NCBI GenBank assembly: GCA_038117225.1
Contig: JAYOFM010000049.1
Span: 1-25,139 of the forward strand
Length of the DNA stretch: 25,139 nucleotides
Source of the DNA: JAYOFM01 sp038117225
GTDB taxonomy: Bacteria; Pseudomonadota; Alphaproteobacteria; Rhodospirillales; Casp-alpha2
Reading direction: 5' to 3'
Shown: positions 1 through 7,324 of the stretch, piece by piece
Numbering within the stretch: position 1 is the first letter of the stretch
How the letters are laid out: each line of letters opens with the position of its first letter
Position numbers and translations under genes: made by a program
Notes under the pieces: generated by a model
The model's input: only the letters and a program-made list of their open reading frames with translations
What the model was told of the DNA's origin: nothing
Database searches by the model: none

Positions 1-598
1 TGGTCGTGGCCACGTCGTCGACATAGTCGTGGGGCGACAGGCTTGCGTGCCAGCTGTTGTGCCCACGCCGCATCTCGCGCCACTCCGGGACGTTGCATGG
101 ACACGCACCCAGAACGGCCGCCTGTGCCAGGTCCGGATATTGGCCGATGATGACTCCCGCAATAGCCGACCCGCCCGAGTGTCCCGCCAGGATGACCCGG
201 TCGGCCCGGTAATACTCCTTCAATCTGGTCACGGCGGTGGCCACGGCCTCGATGACGTGGGGTTGGTAGCCGTCCCCGTCCTCCCGGTAGCTGTAGCCGG
301 TGGAGTGGTTGTTGGCGCTGTCGTAATAGCCGGGGCGGATCAAGGCCACGGTTACGATGCCTTTGGCGGCCATGCGCCCGGCGTCCGCGTACATGTAATC
401 GGACGGTCCACCGCGTGAACCATCACCGTGCAGGAAGATCACTAGCGTGGTGCGCTCCGCTGGTTCGCCGAAGGCCCGCATGACCAGACATTCGTTGCCC
501 CCCGCCACCCGGTTGACTTGATCGGCGGCACAATCGGTGGCCGATACCGGCGCGGCGGCGCACAGCAGCAGAACGAGAATAGCAACAGCATATGGCAT
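1..598 (-). CDS. Secreted alpha/beta hydrolase (esterase/peptidase-like), C-terminus cut by window edge
   Basis: The reading frame starts at the ATG at 598-596 and runs off the left edge without a stop, giving 199 residues of an incomplete protein. Residues 1-20 look like a Sec signal peptide: a short N-terminus, a hydrophobic Ala/Leu/Val core and an Ala-x-Ala-like end (PVSA), so the mature enzyme is probably periplasmic or secreted. The segment LVIFLHGDG (about 52-60) is the oxyanion-hole region of alpha/beta hydrolases. AGHSGGSA (138-145) is the nucleophile elbow with Ser141 as the predicted catalytic serine. The Asp and His of the triad would lie beyond the edge. Four Cys residues (23, 37, 166, 168) could form disulfides, in keeping with export. 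It lies 58 bp downstream of the RidA gene on the same strand. The substrate cannot be told from sequence. Confidence 0.8.
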   Translation of the reverse strand, partial: MPYAVAILVLLLCAAAPVSATDCAADQVNRVAGGNECLVMRAFGEPAERTTLVIFLHGDGSRGGPSDYMYADAGRMAAKGIVTVALIRPGYYDSANNHSTGYSYREDGDGYQPHVIEAVATAVTRLKEYYRADRVILAGHSGGSAIAGVIIGQYPDLAQAAVLGACPCNVPEWREMRRGHNSWHASLSPHDYVDDVATT

Positions 599-656
599 GG
601 GTCCCGACGCTCCGATATTCGCGCTGCGGTTGTTCGCATTCCGCACGCGCCGCGAC

Positions 657-1046
657 TCAATCCACCTTCGCCGCGATGATTTCGATTTCGACCTTGAGGG
701 GCGCCCGCACCAGGGCCTTGACGATGAGGATGGCGTTGGGTGGTTTGTGGTCGCCGAGGATGCGGTCGCGGTCGCGCTTGTAGTCCTCTTGGTATTCGAC
801 CTCGGTGAGAAAGGTCGTCAGGCGGGCGATATCGTTCAGCGTCATGCCATCGGCCTCGAGAACGGCTTGCAGGCGTTCCAGAATGACCTCCGTCTGCGCC
901 TCGACATCGTCGGGGGTGGTGCCGTCGAGGCGCTTGCCGATGTGGCCGTTCGACACCAACAGGCGCGCACCGGCCGGAATGCCCGCGCCATGGGCGTAAT
1001 TTGAACTGTGGGGGTGGATGCTGGGGAGGGTATTAAGCGTCAGCAT
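657..1046 (-). CDS. RidA/YjgF/UK114-family protein lacking the catalytic arginine
   Basis: The 129-residue product has the length and fold signature of the RidA (YjgF/YER057c/UK114) family, whose archetype hydrolyses reactive enamine/imine intermediates released by PLP enzymes. The C-terminal block VEIEIIA (119-125) matches the family's KIEIEAIA strand, and the central EYQEDYKRDRD region fits the trimer core. Aligning by eye to E. coli RidA, the Arg105 that binds the substrate carboxylate in PPARSC is replaced: here the sequence is PPNAIL (102-107), with Ala at that position. It is therefore likely a Rid subfamily member without standard imine deaminase activity. The ATG start is supported by an AGGAG Shine-Dalgarno (complement of 1055-1060). 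It sits 37 bp after the methyltransferase gene, probably in the same transcript. Confidence 0.88.
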   Translation of the reverse strand: MLTLNTLPSIHPHSSNYAHGAGIPAGARLLVSNGHIGKRLDGTTPDDVEAQTEVILERLQAVLEADGMTLNDIARLTTFLTEVEYQEDYKRDRDRILGDHKPPNAILIVKALVRAPLKVEIEIIAAKVD

Positions 1047-1083
1047 GATCGAGTTCTCCTGTCTTCGTGAAAATGTCTCGCTG

Positions 1084-2016
1084 TTAATCTATCGGTCCCG
1101 CCTTCTCGCCCAACGATACTTCCTCGGTACCCAGTGCCTCGGCGAGTCGGCCTGTCGCCGTGCCGGGTTTGAGGGCTTGCGGTTGCGAGGCGTCGGGGGC
1201 CCAGCCGGTGAGAGTGACGATCTGAAAGGTGGCGGGATGACGGCCGTCGTTTTCCGTATAGAGTTCCGCATAGCGGGCCAGCGCCGCCAATAGAGTTGCA
1301 CGCTTGAGCGGTGTCTTGCGGCGTTCCTCGACGGCGTTGGTCTCGCCCATGCCGCGCAGGTCGTGCAGCAGCTTGAGCGGGTCCGCATAGGAAACAGTGA
1401 TGGTTTCCGCGTCGACGACCGGCAGCGCGAAGCCGGCGCGCTGCATCAAGGCACCGGCGTCGCGCACGTCGATGAAGGGCGAGACGCGTGGGCTGAGGCC
1501 GCCGTCCATGGCGATCTCGGCATCGCCCATGGCGGTGCGCAGTTCGTTCAAAGTGTCGGCGCCGAACAGGGTGGCCAGGAACAGACCGTCGGGCCGAAGT
1601 GTCTGGCGCGCCTGGATCAGCGCGCCGGGCAGATCATTGACCCAGTGCAGGCTGAGGTTCGACAGGATGACGTCGAAGCTAGCCGTCGCGAAAGGCAGCG
1701 CTTCCTCGTCACCGGCGATCGTCGGCCAGCCGGTGGCCGTCGCCGCCCGCGCCATGCCGGGCGATAAATCGCACTGCACCAGCCGTTCGATTCCCCCCCG
1801 GCTGACGGTTCCCTGCTGCAGGGCCTCGGCGAGACCACCCGCGTGACAGCCGAGATCGAGGGCCGTGGGGAAGCGCCGGATGGTGTCGTCGAGACGGTCG
1901 ATCAGCCGCGCCGCCGCTTCCTCGAACAGAAAGGCGTACGCGCCCAGGCCAGGCGCCGCGCGGTCACGGCGCTGGCGCACGAGAGCTCGATTGAAGACAT
2001 GCATGGAATCGGACAT
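1084..2016 (-). CDS. SAM-dependent methyltransferase-fold protein, NDUFAF5 homologue
   Basis: The product is a 310-residue class I SAM-binding protein. Motif I is LDLGCHAGG (53-61), the acidic motif II region is QCDLSP (81-86), and SNLSLHWVNDLP (119-130) is the motif IV/post-motif region of the BioC/NDUFAF5 group. The stretch GGLSPRVSPF (172-181) followed by LLHDLRGMGETNA is characteristic of NDUFAF5, which in mitochondria hydroxylates an arginine of the complex I subunit NDUFS7 (bacterial NuoB) during assembly. A role in NADH dehydrogenase maturation is an inference from that family. A malonyl-ACP methyltransferase (BioC) role is less likely because no biotin genes are nearby. Starts at 2016 (MSDSMHVF) and 2004 (MHVFNRAL) are both possible. 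The gene is divergent from comF with only 9 bp between the chosen starts. Confidence 0.88.
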   Translation of the reverse strand: MSDSMHVFNRALVRQRRDRAAPGLGAYAFLFEEAAARLIDRLDDTIRRFPTALDLGCHAGGLAEALQQGTVSRGGIERLVQCDLSPGMARAATATGWPTIAGDEEALPFATASFDVILSNLSLHWVNDLPGALIQARQTLRPDGLFLATLFGADTLNELRTAMGDAEIAMDGGLSPRVSPFIDVRDAGALMQRAGFALPVVDAETITVSYADPLKLLHDLRGMGETNAVEERRKTPLKRATLLAALARYAELYTENDGRHPATFQIVTLTGWAPDASQPQALKPGTATGRLAEALGTEEVSLGEKAGPID

Positions 2017-2025
2017 TGTTTATGT

Positions 2026-2835
2026 ATGGCACGTGAAACGTCCGTCTTGAACCAACAAAACAGTGGCCTAAATTCCGCGCTGGCCACTGCCGGACGTGTC
2101 GGCCGGGTGGTGCTGGATGCGTTGCTGCCGCCGCAGTGCATGAAGTGCGGCGCGCTGGTCGCCGATCAGGGCGGGTTGTGCGGTGTGTGCTGGCCCAAGC
2201 TGACGTTCCTCGGCCCGCCCCAGTGTGCGCAGTGCGGGCTGCCATTCGAGCATGATTTCAGCGCTGGCGACTCCGGCGACGGCATGCGCTGCGGCGATTG
2301 CCTGCGCCGGCCGCCGGCCTACCGATGCGCCCGCGCTGCGGTCGCCTATGATGATGAGAGCCGCGGCGTGCTGCTCGCCTTCAAACACGGTGATCGCACC
2401 GACATGACGCCGGCGCTCGGCGGTTGGCTGGCGCGCGCTGGGGCCGGTTTGACCGGGGTCGCCGATCTGATCGTGCCAGTGCCGCTGCATTGGACGCGGC
2501 TGTGGCGGCGGCGCTTCAACCAGTCGGCGTTGCTGGCGCTGGCGTTGGGGCGGCTCGCCGATGTACCCGTCGACGTTGATCTGTTGGCGCGGGCCAAGCG
2601 CACCCGCTCGCAGGGCGGGCTCGGCCGCGGGGCCCGGCGGCGCAACGTGCAGGGTGCCTTTCGCCTGCGCCGACGGGCGAACGCGATGCTTGCCGGGCGC
2701 CGGGTGTTGTTGGTCGATGACGTGATGACCACCGGCGCCACGGTGGAAGCCTGTGCGAAGGTGCTGGTACGCGGGGGGGCGGTTGCGGTAGATGTGCTGA
2801 CCCTGGCCCGGGTCTGCCGGCCGCTGGGCAACTAA
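2026..2835 (+). CDS. comF: ComF family phosphoribosyltransferase-like protein
   Basis: The 269-residue protein has an N-terminal double zinc-ribbon-like region, with Cys pairs at 38/41, 52/55, 67/70 and 89/92 (each C-x2-C). A type I phosphoribosyltransferase domain follows, with the PRPP-binding loop VLLVDDVMTTGAT (227-239). This architecture is that of ComF, which assists DNA uptake/natural transformation in competent bacteria and is present, with unclear function, in many non-competent ones. No other competence gene is visible here. The ATG at 2026 is the first in-frame start past the opposing methyltransferase start. It lacks a clear Shine-Dalgarno, so a TTG at 2047 is an alternative. The TAA is followed 12 bp later by grxC, so the genes are likely cotranscribed. 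Confidence 0.9.
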   Translation: MARETSVLNQQNSGLNSALATAGRVGRVVLDALLPPQCMKCGALVADQGGLCGVCWPKLTFLGPPQCAQCGLPFEHDFSAGDSGDGMRCGDCLRRPPAYRCARAAVAYDDESRGVLLAFKHGDRTDMTPALGGWLARAGAGLTGVADLIVPVPLHWTRLWRRRFNQSALLALALGRLADVPVDVDLLARAKRTRSQGGLGRGARRRNVQGAFRLRRRANAMLAGRRVLLVDDVMTTGATVEACAKVLVRGGAVAVDVLTLARVCRPLGN

Positions 2836-2847
2836 ACGGAGGAAGAC

Positions 2848-3114
2848 TTGCCTGACATCGAAATCTATACGTCGCCGTTCTGCGGCTACTGTGGCCGCGC
2901 CAAGGGCCTGCTGGACTCCAAGGGCGTCGCCTATCGGGAAATCGACACCTTCATGAACGGCGGCAAGCGGCGGGAAATGAGCGAGCGCGCCGGCGGCGCC
3001 ACTTCGGTACCTCAGATATTCATCGACGGCATCCATATTGGCGACAGCGACAAGCTGCAATCACTGGAGGCGAAGGGCGAGTTGGATGCCCTGTTGGGCC
3101 TCGCCGAGGGCTGA
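2848..3114 (+). CDS. grxC: Glutaredoxin 3 (class I, dithiol)
   Basis: The 88-residue product is a single thioredoxin-fold glutaredoxin. The N-terminal strand IEIYTSPF leads into the active site CGYC (residues 12-15, a variant of the common CPYC), TSVPQIFIDG (51-60) supplies the cis-Pro of the glutathione site, and HIGDSDKL (62-69) replaces the usual GG-C/S-D motif. It reduces disulfides and glutathionylated proteins in the cytoplasm using glutathione. The start is a TTG at 2848, supported by a strong Shine-Dalgarno GGAGGAAG at 2838-2845; no ATG lies nearby in frame. The gene lies between comF and a Nit-type amidase that also acts on a glutathione derivative, so the two downstream genes form a plausible glutathione-related pair. 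Confidence 0.95.
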   Translation: MPDIEIYTSPFCGYCGRAKGLLDSKGVAYREIDTFMNGGKRREMSERAGGATSVPQIFIDGIHIGDSDKLQSLEAKGELDALLGLAEG

Positions 3115-3118
3115 CCCG

Positions 3119-3955
3119 GTGGCCGATCCCTTCACGCTCGCCATGATTCAAACCACCACCGGGCGTGATCCGGTGGCCGAGGTTGCGAACATCTGCGATC
3201 AGGTGCGACGCGCGCGTGACGATGGCGCCGATTTCGTCATGCTGCCGGAAACCTGCACCATGATGGACAGCGACCGGCCGGCGGCGCGGGCCAAGGCGCA
3301 TGTGCAGATGGAGGATCCTGGGCTCGCGCGATTGCGCACGGCGGCGGCGGAAACCGGCGCCTGGCTGCTGATCGGTTCCATGGTGATGTGGGCTGACGAT
3401 ACGCGCCAACGGCTCGCCAATCGCTCGGTGCTGATCGATGGGGCGGGTGGAATCGTCGCCACCTATGATAAGGTACACATGTTCGACGTCGATCTCGGCG
3501 GCGGCGAGGTCTACAGCGAAAGTCAGGCTTACCAGCCCGGCACGCGGGCGGTGCTAGCCGACACTCCGTGGGGGCGGCTCGGCATGACCGTCTGTTATGA
3601 CCTGCGGTTTCCGGCGCTGTATCGCTGGCTGGCGCAACACGGGGCGGATTTCATCACCGTGCCGTCGGCGTTCACGCGGCCGACCGGCGAGGCACACTGG
3701 CATGTGCTGTTGCGCGCGCGGGCGATCGAGACCGGCTGCTGGGTGTTCGCGCCGGCGCAGACCGGCGAACACGAAGGCGGGCGCAAGACCTATGGCCATT
3801 CCCTGGCCATCGATCCCTGGGGCGCGGTGGTCGCCGACGCCGGTGTCGAGGCTGGCACGGTGATGGCCGACGTCGATCCCGCCCTGGTCGCCGAGGCGCG
3901 GCGGCGCATGCCGTCGCTAAATCATGACCGGTCGTTCCTCGATTCCGCCCAATAA
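3119..3955 (+). CDS. Carbon-nitrogen hydrolase, Nit1-type (deaminated glutathione amidase-like)
   Basis: The 278-residue protein is a nitrilase-superfamily amidase with the full Glu-Lys-Cys triad: Glu44 in MLPETC, Lys118 in YDKVHMFDVD, and Cys159 in TVCYDLRFP. The DLRFPALYR stretch after the cysteine and GHSLAIDPWG near the C-terminus are typical of the Nit1/NitR branch, whose known activity is repair of deaminated glutathione. That function is assigned by family and supported by the adjacent grxC. The chosen start is the GTG at 3119, because it keeps the first beta strand (FTLAMIQ) intact and has GAGGG at 3106-3110 with about 8 nt spacing. The ATG at 3143 would cut into that strand. It begins 4 bp after the grxC stop, implying translational coupling, and converges on the next gene. 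Confidence 0.9.
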   Translation: MADPFTLAMIQTTTGRDPVAEVANICDQVRRARDDGADFVMLPETCTMMDSDRPAARAKAHVQMEDPGLARLRTAAAETGAWLLIGSMVMWADDTRQRLANRSVLIDGAGGIVATYDKVHMFDVDLGGGEVYSESQAYQPGTRAVLADTPWGRLGMTVCYDLRFPALYRWLAQHGADFITVPSAFTRPTGEAHWHVLLRARAIETGCWVFAPAQTGEHEGGRKTYGHSLAIDPWGAVVADAGVEAGTVMADVDPALVAEARRRMPSLNHDRSFLDSAQ

Positions 3956-3971
3956 TCTCAGGCCAATAGCC

Positions 3972-4592
3972 TCAGGGGAACAGTCGCAGTGGTTCCGGCT
4001 CGCCATCGTCGCGGGTGCTGTTGGTCAGATTATTGACCGCGCAGATGCGCTGCTTGACCCCGGGGCACTCGCCGATTTCCAAAACGCCATGTTCGTAGGC
4101 GACCACCTGCAGCCGCTCGCCGAACAGATCGAGTAGTTCGCCGGCACGCAATAGATGATCCGCATTGCGCGGCCGGTTGTAGGCTTCATTGCCGAGCGCG
4201 AAGGTTTCGTACAGCAGCACGCCGCCCGGTGCCAAGGCGTCGATCAATGCTCCCATCAGGGGCCGGTGCAGATAATTGCAGACGATGATGCCGGCAAATT
4301 GACGATCACCGAGCGGCCAGGGAGAGCCGTCTTCCAGGTCGGCCTCGATGACCTCGCCGTTGATATCGTCGGCGAAGCCGGCGAGGGGCTCGGCATTGCG
4401 ATCGAGGGCGAGGACGCGGTGGCCTTTTTCGAGCAGAAACCGCGTGTGGCGGCCGCCACCGGCAGCAAGGTCGAGGATCTGGCCCTTCTTCGGCAGCAGC
4501 GATTGAAAGCGCACCACCCAATCGGCCGGCTCGCTCATGCGGAGATGGCGCGGCGCCGAATTGTCGCTTTTTTTTGTAATATCGCTGCACAT
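3972..4592 (-). CDS. Class I SAM-dependent methyltransferase (TehB-like), substrate unknown
   Basis: The product is about 206 residues with a clear SAM-binding motif I, ILDLAAGGGRHT (39-50), an acidic strand end ALDRN (57-61) and a motif IV-like IVCNYLHRPL. LAPGGVLLYETFA is the motif VI/post region typical of small TehB-like and ubiquinone-type methyltransferases. The methyl acceptor cannot be predicted. The frame opens at 4592, but the internal ATG at 4538 (MSEPADWVVRF) fits the usual N-terminus of this family better, so the first 18 residues may be untranslated. It is convergent with the Nit-type gene (16 bp between stops) and divergent from the DUF1178 gene across 80 bp. Confidence 0.82.
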   Translation of the reverse strand: MCSDITKKSDNSAPRHLRMSEPADWVVRFQSLLPKKGQILDLAAGGGRHTRFLLEKGHRVLALDRNAEPLAGFADDINGEVIEADLEDGSPWPLGDRQFAGIIVCNYLHRPLMGALIDALAPGGVLLYETFALGNEAYNRPRNADHLLRAGELLDLFGERLQVVAYEHGVLEIGECPGVKQRICAVNNLTNSTRDDGEPEPLRLFP

Positions 4593-4672
4593 TTTATTAA
4601 CCGTTTCCTACTAGCCTTTCGGGACCAAACACCTACAATAACGCGCTTTCCAGGACCAGACGGCAAATTGCC

Positions 4673-5140
4673 ATGATCAAGTATCAACTTCGCTGCTCCA
4701 GCGGCCACGAGTTCGAGGGCTGGTTCAAGGACGGCGCCACCTATGACGTCCAGGCCAAAACCGGCGGCATCGAGTGCCCCTATTGCGGTGACGCCGATAT
4801 TTCCAAGGCGATCATGGCGCCGGCCATTCCGTCCAAGCGATCACGCGCCAGTTCGCAACAGGTGGAAGCCGGCGATGCCGAGGCCGGCTTGTTGTCCGAG
4901 GAACGAGCGCGCGAAGTGGCGGCCAAGATCCTTGACGCGGTCAATACCCTGCGCAGCCACGTGGAAGGCAACTACGACGACGTCGGCGACAAGTTCGCCG
5001 AGGAAGCAAGGCGTATTCACTACGGTGAAGCGGAAGAACGCGGCATCTATGGCCAAGCTTCGATCGACGAGGCCGAGGAACTGGACGAGGAAGGCATCGA
5101 AGTCTTCCGCCTGCCGACACCGCCGCGCCGCGACGACTGA
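4673..5140 (+). CDS. DUF1178 family protein
   Basis: The 155-residue protein opens with MIKYQLRCSSGHEFEGWF and has a compact zinc-ribbon-like arrangement: Cys8 and His12, then ECPYCGD with Cys35 and Cys38. The middle is a charged helical segment (about 68-115) and the tail is acidic. This pattern is that of DUF1178, a conserved proteobacterial family of unknown function. The N-terminus resembles the short regulatory zinc ribbons (FmdB-like) that bind a metal, but no role has been assigned. The ATG at 4673 is the natural start because the family usually begins MIxYxLxC. It is tail-to-tail with ubiG, 9 bp apart, without an obvious terminator between them. Confidence 0.9.
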   Translation: MIKYQLRCSSGHEFEGWFKDGATYDVQAKTGGIECPYCGDADISKAIMAPAIPSKRSRASSQQVEAGDAEAGLLSEERAREVAAKILDAVNTLRSHVEGNYDDVGDKFAEEARRIHYGEAEERGIYGQASIDEAEELDEEGIEVFRLPTPPRRDD

Positions 5141-5149
5141 ACCAAGATA

Positions 5150-5920
5150 TTAACGCCGGGTGACAAAGGCCAGATAGTTGACGGCCAGATCATCGCTGAT
5201 CCGCCACGCGTCGCGCAGCGGATCGAATGTCATTCCCTTCAAAACATCGATGTCGGCGCCGTGCGGTCGGAGGCCGCGCGCCAGTTCCGACGGCTTGACG
5301 AATTTTCGCCAGTCGTGTGTACCGATGGGCAGCCAGCGCAGGATGTATTCCGCCCCGACCTTGGCCAGCAGCAATGATTTGGCGGTGCGGTTGAGGGTCG
5401 ACACCACCATGGCGCCGCCGGGCGCCATCAGTGCGACACTGGCGCCGAGAAAGGCATCCATGTCGGCGACATGCTCGATCACTTCCATGTTGAGGACCAC
5501 GTCGAAAGTGTCATCGAGCCGCGCCATGTCTTCCGGCAGTACCGCCCGGTAGTCGATATCGAGGCCGCTGTATTCAGCATGCAGGCCGGCGACGGCGACG
5601 TTGCGTTCAGAGGCATCGATGCCAGTGACCCGCGCACCGAGCCGGCACATGGGTTCGGCCAGCAGACCGCCGCCGCAACCGATATCGAGTAGGCGAAGGC
5701 CGTCGAGCGGCCGCGCGGCGTTGGCATCGAGGCCGAAGTGCCGGCATAGGTGGTCGCGGATGAAGGTCAGGCGGACCGGCGCGATCTGGTGCAGCGGGCG
5801 GAACTTGCCTGTCGCGTCCCACCATTCGTCGGCCATGGCGGCAAACCGCGCGACCTCGTCGGCATCGGCGGTCGACGGCTTGTTCGGCGTCGTTTCGATG
5901 GTTTCGACGGCGGCGCCCAC
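5150..5920 (-). CDS. ubiG: Bifunctional 3-demethylubiquinol / polyprenyl-catechol O-methyltransferase
   Basis: UbiG carries out both O-methylation steps of ubiquinone biosynthesis at the membrane surface. The 256-residue product has the family's features: EVARFAAMADEWWD near the N-terminus, motif I LDIGCGGG (78-85), VTGIDASERNV after it, VVLNMEVIEHVADMDAFL around motif IV, and HDWRKFVKP in the C-terminal substrate lobe. The start is the GTG at 5920, preceded by AGGAGAA with good spacing (complement of 5926-5932). An upstream extension of the frame exists but would reach past the lysC start and lacks family similarity. It is divergent from lysC; the 117-bp gap between them must hold both promoters. 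Confidence 0.96.
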   Translation of the reverse strand: MGAAVETIETTPNKPSTADADEVARFAAMADEWWDATGKFRPLHQIAPVRLTFIRDHLCRHFGLDANAARPLDGLRLLDIGCGGGLLAEPMCRLGARVTGIDASERNVAVAGLHAEYSGLDIDYRAVLPEDMARLDDTFDVVLNMEVIEHVADMDAFLGASVALMAPGGAMVVSTLNRTAKSLLLAKVGAEYILRWLPIGTHDWRKFVKPSELARGLRPHGADIDVLKGMTFDPLRDAWRISDDLAVNYLAFVTRR

Positions 5921-5952
5921 GGCGGTTCTCCTGTCGCTTGCCGGCCTCGGGA

Positions 5953-5967
5953 ATACACAGTATGTAT
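5953..5967. promoter_or_regulatory. AT-rich dyad in the ubiG/lysC divergent gap
   Basis: A 15-bp dyad, ATACA-cagta-TGTAT, has perfect 5-bp arms. It is the only AT-rich symmetric element in the 117-bp space between ubiG and lysC, about 33 bp upstream of ubiG and 70 bp upstream of lysC. It could be an operator or simply part of a -10 region. The sequence alone does not tell which. Confidence 0.25.
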
Positions 5968-6037
5968 GCGCCGCCCGCGCGGCAATACCAGTCAAATCGA
6001 CCAAGCATTCGCGTGATTTTTTGTGGGAATTCAGGTG

Positions 6038-7261
6038 ATGGCCCGCATCGTGCAGAAATTTGGCGGCACTTCGGTGGCCGATATCGACCGCATCCGCGCC
6101 GTCGCCCAACGGGTCAAGCGCGAGGTCGATGCCGGCAATCAGGTGGCCGTTGTGCCGTCAGCCATGGCCGGTGTCACCGATCAGCTTGTCGGCTACGTGG
6201 AGCAGGTCGCGGCTAATTATCATGCCGATGAATACGATGTGGTGGTATCGACCGGCGAGCAGGTAACGGCCGGTCTGCTTGCGCTGGAATTGAAGCGCAT
6301 TGGGCTCAAGGCGCGGTCCTATCTCGGCTGGCAGGTACCAATCCGCACCGACGCCGTGCACGGTCGCGCCCGTATCGAGAATATCGATATCGCCAAAATC
6401 GGCGCCAGCATGGATGCCGGCGAGGTCGTCGTCGTGCCCGGTTTCCAGGGCGTGACCGCCGACGACCGCATCACCACGCTGGGTCGCGGCGGCTCCGACA
6501 CCAGCGCGGTGGCGTTGGCCGCGGCGCTCGATGCCAAACGCTGCGATATTTATACGGACGTGGACGGCGTTTACACCACGGACCCCCGGATCGTCGCCAA
6601 GGCGAGAAAACTCGCCAAGATCACTTACGAGGAAATGCTCGAAATGGCGTCCCTGGGTGCCAAGGTCCTACAGACCCGTTCGGTAGAGTTGGCCATGAAC
6701 CATGGCGTGCGGGTCGAGGTGCGTTCGAGCTATTCCGAGGAACGTGGAACACTTGTTGTCGATGAGGATGAAATCGTGGAACACGAAATGGTCAGCGGCA
6801 TCGCCTACAGCCGTAATGAAGCCAAGATCACCCTGGTCGGGGTCGCCGATCAACCGGGCATTGCCGCCGCTATCTTCGGCCCCCTAGCCGAGGGCAGCAT
6901 CAATGTCGACATGATCGTGCAGAATGTCGCCGCCGACGGCACGCATACGGACCTGACCTTCACCGTCACCGAGGGTGATCTGGATCGCTCCCTTGATATT
7001 CTGGAGGCGCGCCGCGCCGATCTCGGTTATAAGGATCTGCGTTCCGACCGCAATGTGGTGAAGGTTTCGGTCATCGGCGTCGGCATGCGCAGTCACGCCG
7101 GCGTCGCGCAGCGCATGTTCAGCTGTCTCGCTGAAAAGGGCATCAATATCCAGGTCATCTCGACCTCGGAAATCAAGGTCAGCGTGCTGATCGCCGAGGA
7201 ATACACCGAGCTGGCACTGCGGGCCCTGCACACGGCCTATGGCCTGGACGCCGCCGACTAA
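6038..7261 (+). CDS. lysC: Aspartate kinase (monofunctional, ACT-regulated)
   Basis: The enzyme phosphorylates aspartate, the first step toward lysine, methionine, threonine and diaminopimelate for the cell wall. The 407-residue product has the kinase motif KFGGTSV (7-13), the phosphate-binding segment TTLGRGGSDTSAVAL (146-160), and DIYTDVDGVYTTDPR after it. Two C-terminal ACT domains (about 265-407, including PGIAAAIFGPLAEGSINVD and GVAQRMFSCLAEKGIN) are where lysine/threonine feedback inhibition acts in this family. The ATG at 6038 is preferred over the in-frame GTG at 6023 because it begins the first strand directly (MARIVQKFGG). A weak GGGA lies about 9 nt upstream. ptsP follows after 63 bp, separated by a hairpin. 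Confidence 0.97.
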   Translation: MARIVQKFGGTSVADIDRIRAVAQRVKREVDAGNQVAVVPSAMAGVTDQLVGYVEQVAANYHADEYDVVVSTGEQVTAGLLALELKRIGLKARSYLGWQVPIRTDAVHGRARIENIDIAKIGASMDAGEVVVVPGFQGVTADDRITTLGRGGSDTSAVALAAALDAKRCDIYTDVDGVYTTDPRIVAKARKLAKITYEEMLEMASLGAKVLQTRSVELAMNHGVRVEVRSSYSEERGTLVVDEDEIVEHEMVSGIAYSRNEAKITLVGVADQPGIAAAIFGPLAEGSINVDMIVQNVAADGTHTDLTFTVTEGDLDRSLDILEARRADLGYKDLRSDRNVVKVSVIGVGMRSHAGVAQRMFSCLAEKGINIQVISTSEIKVSVLIAEEYTELALRALHTAYGLDAAD

Positions 7262-7273
7262 CACGATCATCGC

Positions 7274-7294
7274 GGCGCCGGTATGTCCGGCGCC
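7274..7294 (+). terminator. Perfect 8-bp hairpin between lysC and ptsP
   Basis: GGCGCCGG (7274-7281), loop TATGT, CCGGCGCC (7287-7294) forms an uninterrupted GC-rich stem followed by TTGTAT. The T run is short, so it may be a weak intrinsic terminator, an attenuator or an mRNA stability element. It begins 12 bp after the lysC stop. It also occludes an ATG at 7283 in its loop, which argues against using that ATG as the ptsP start. Confidence 0.5.
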
Positions 7295-7324
7295 TTGTAT
7301 CCGCTGAACGCGCCGAGGGAGAAT

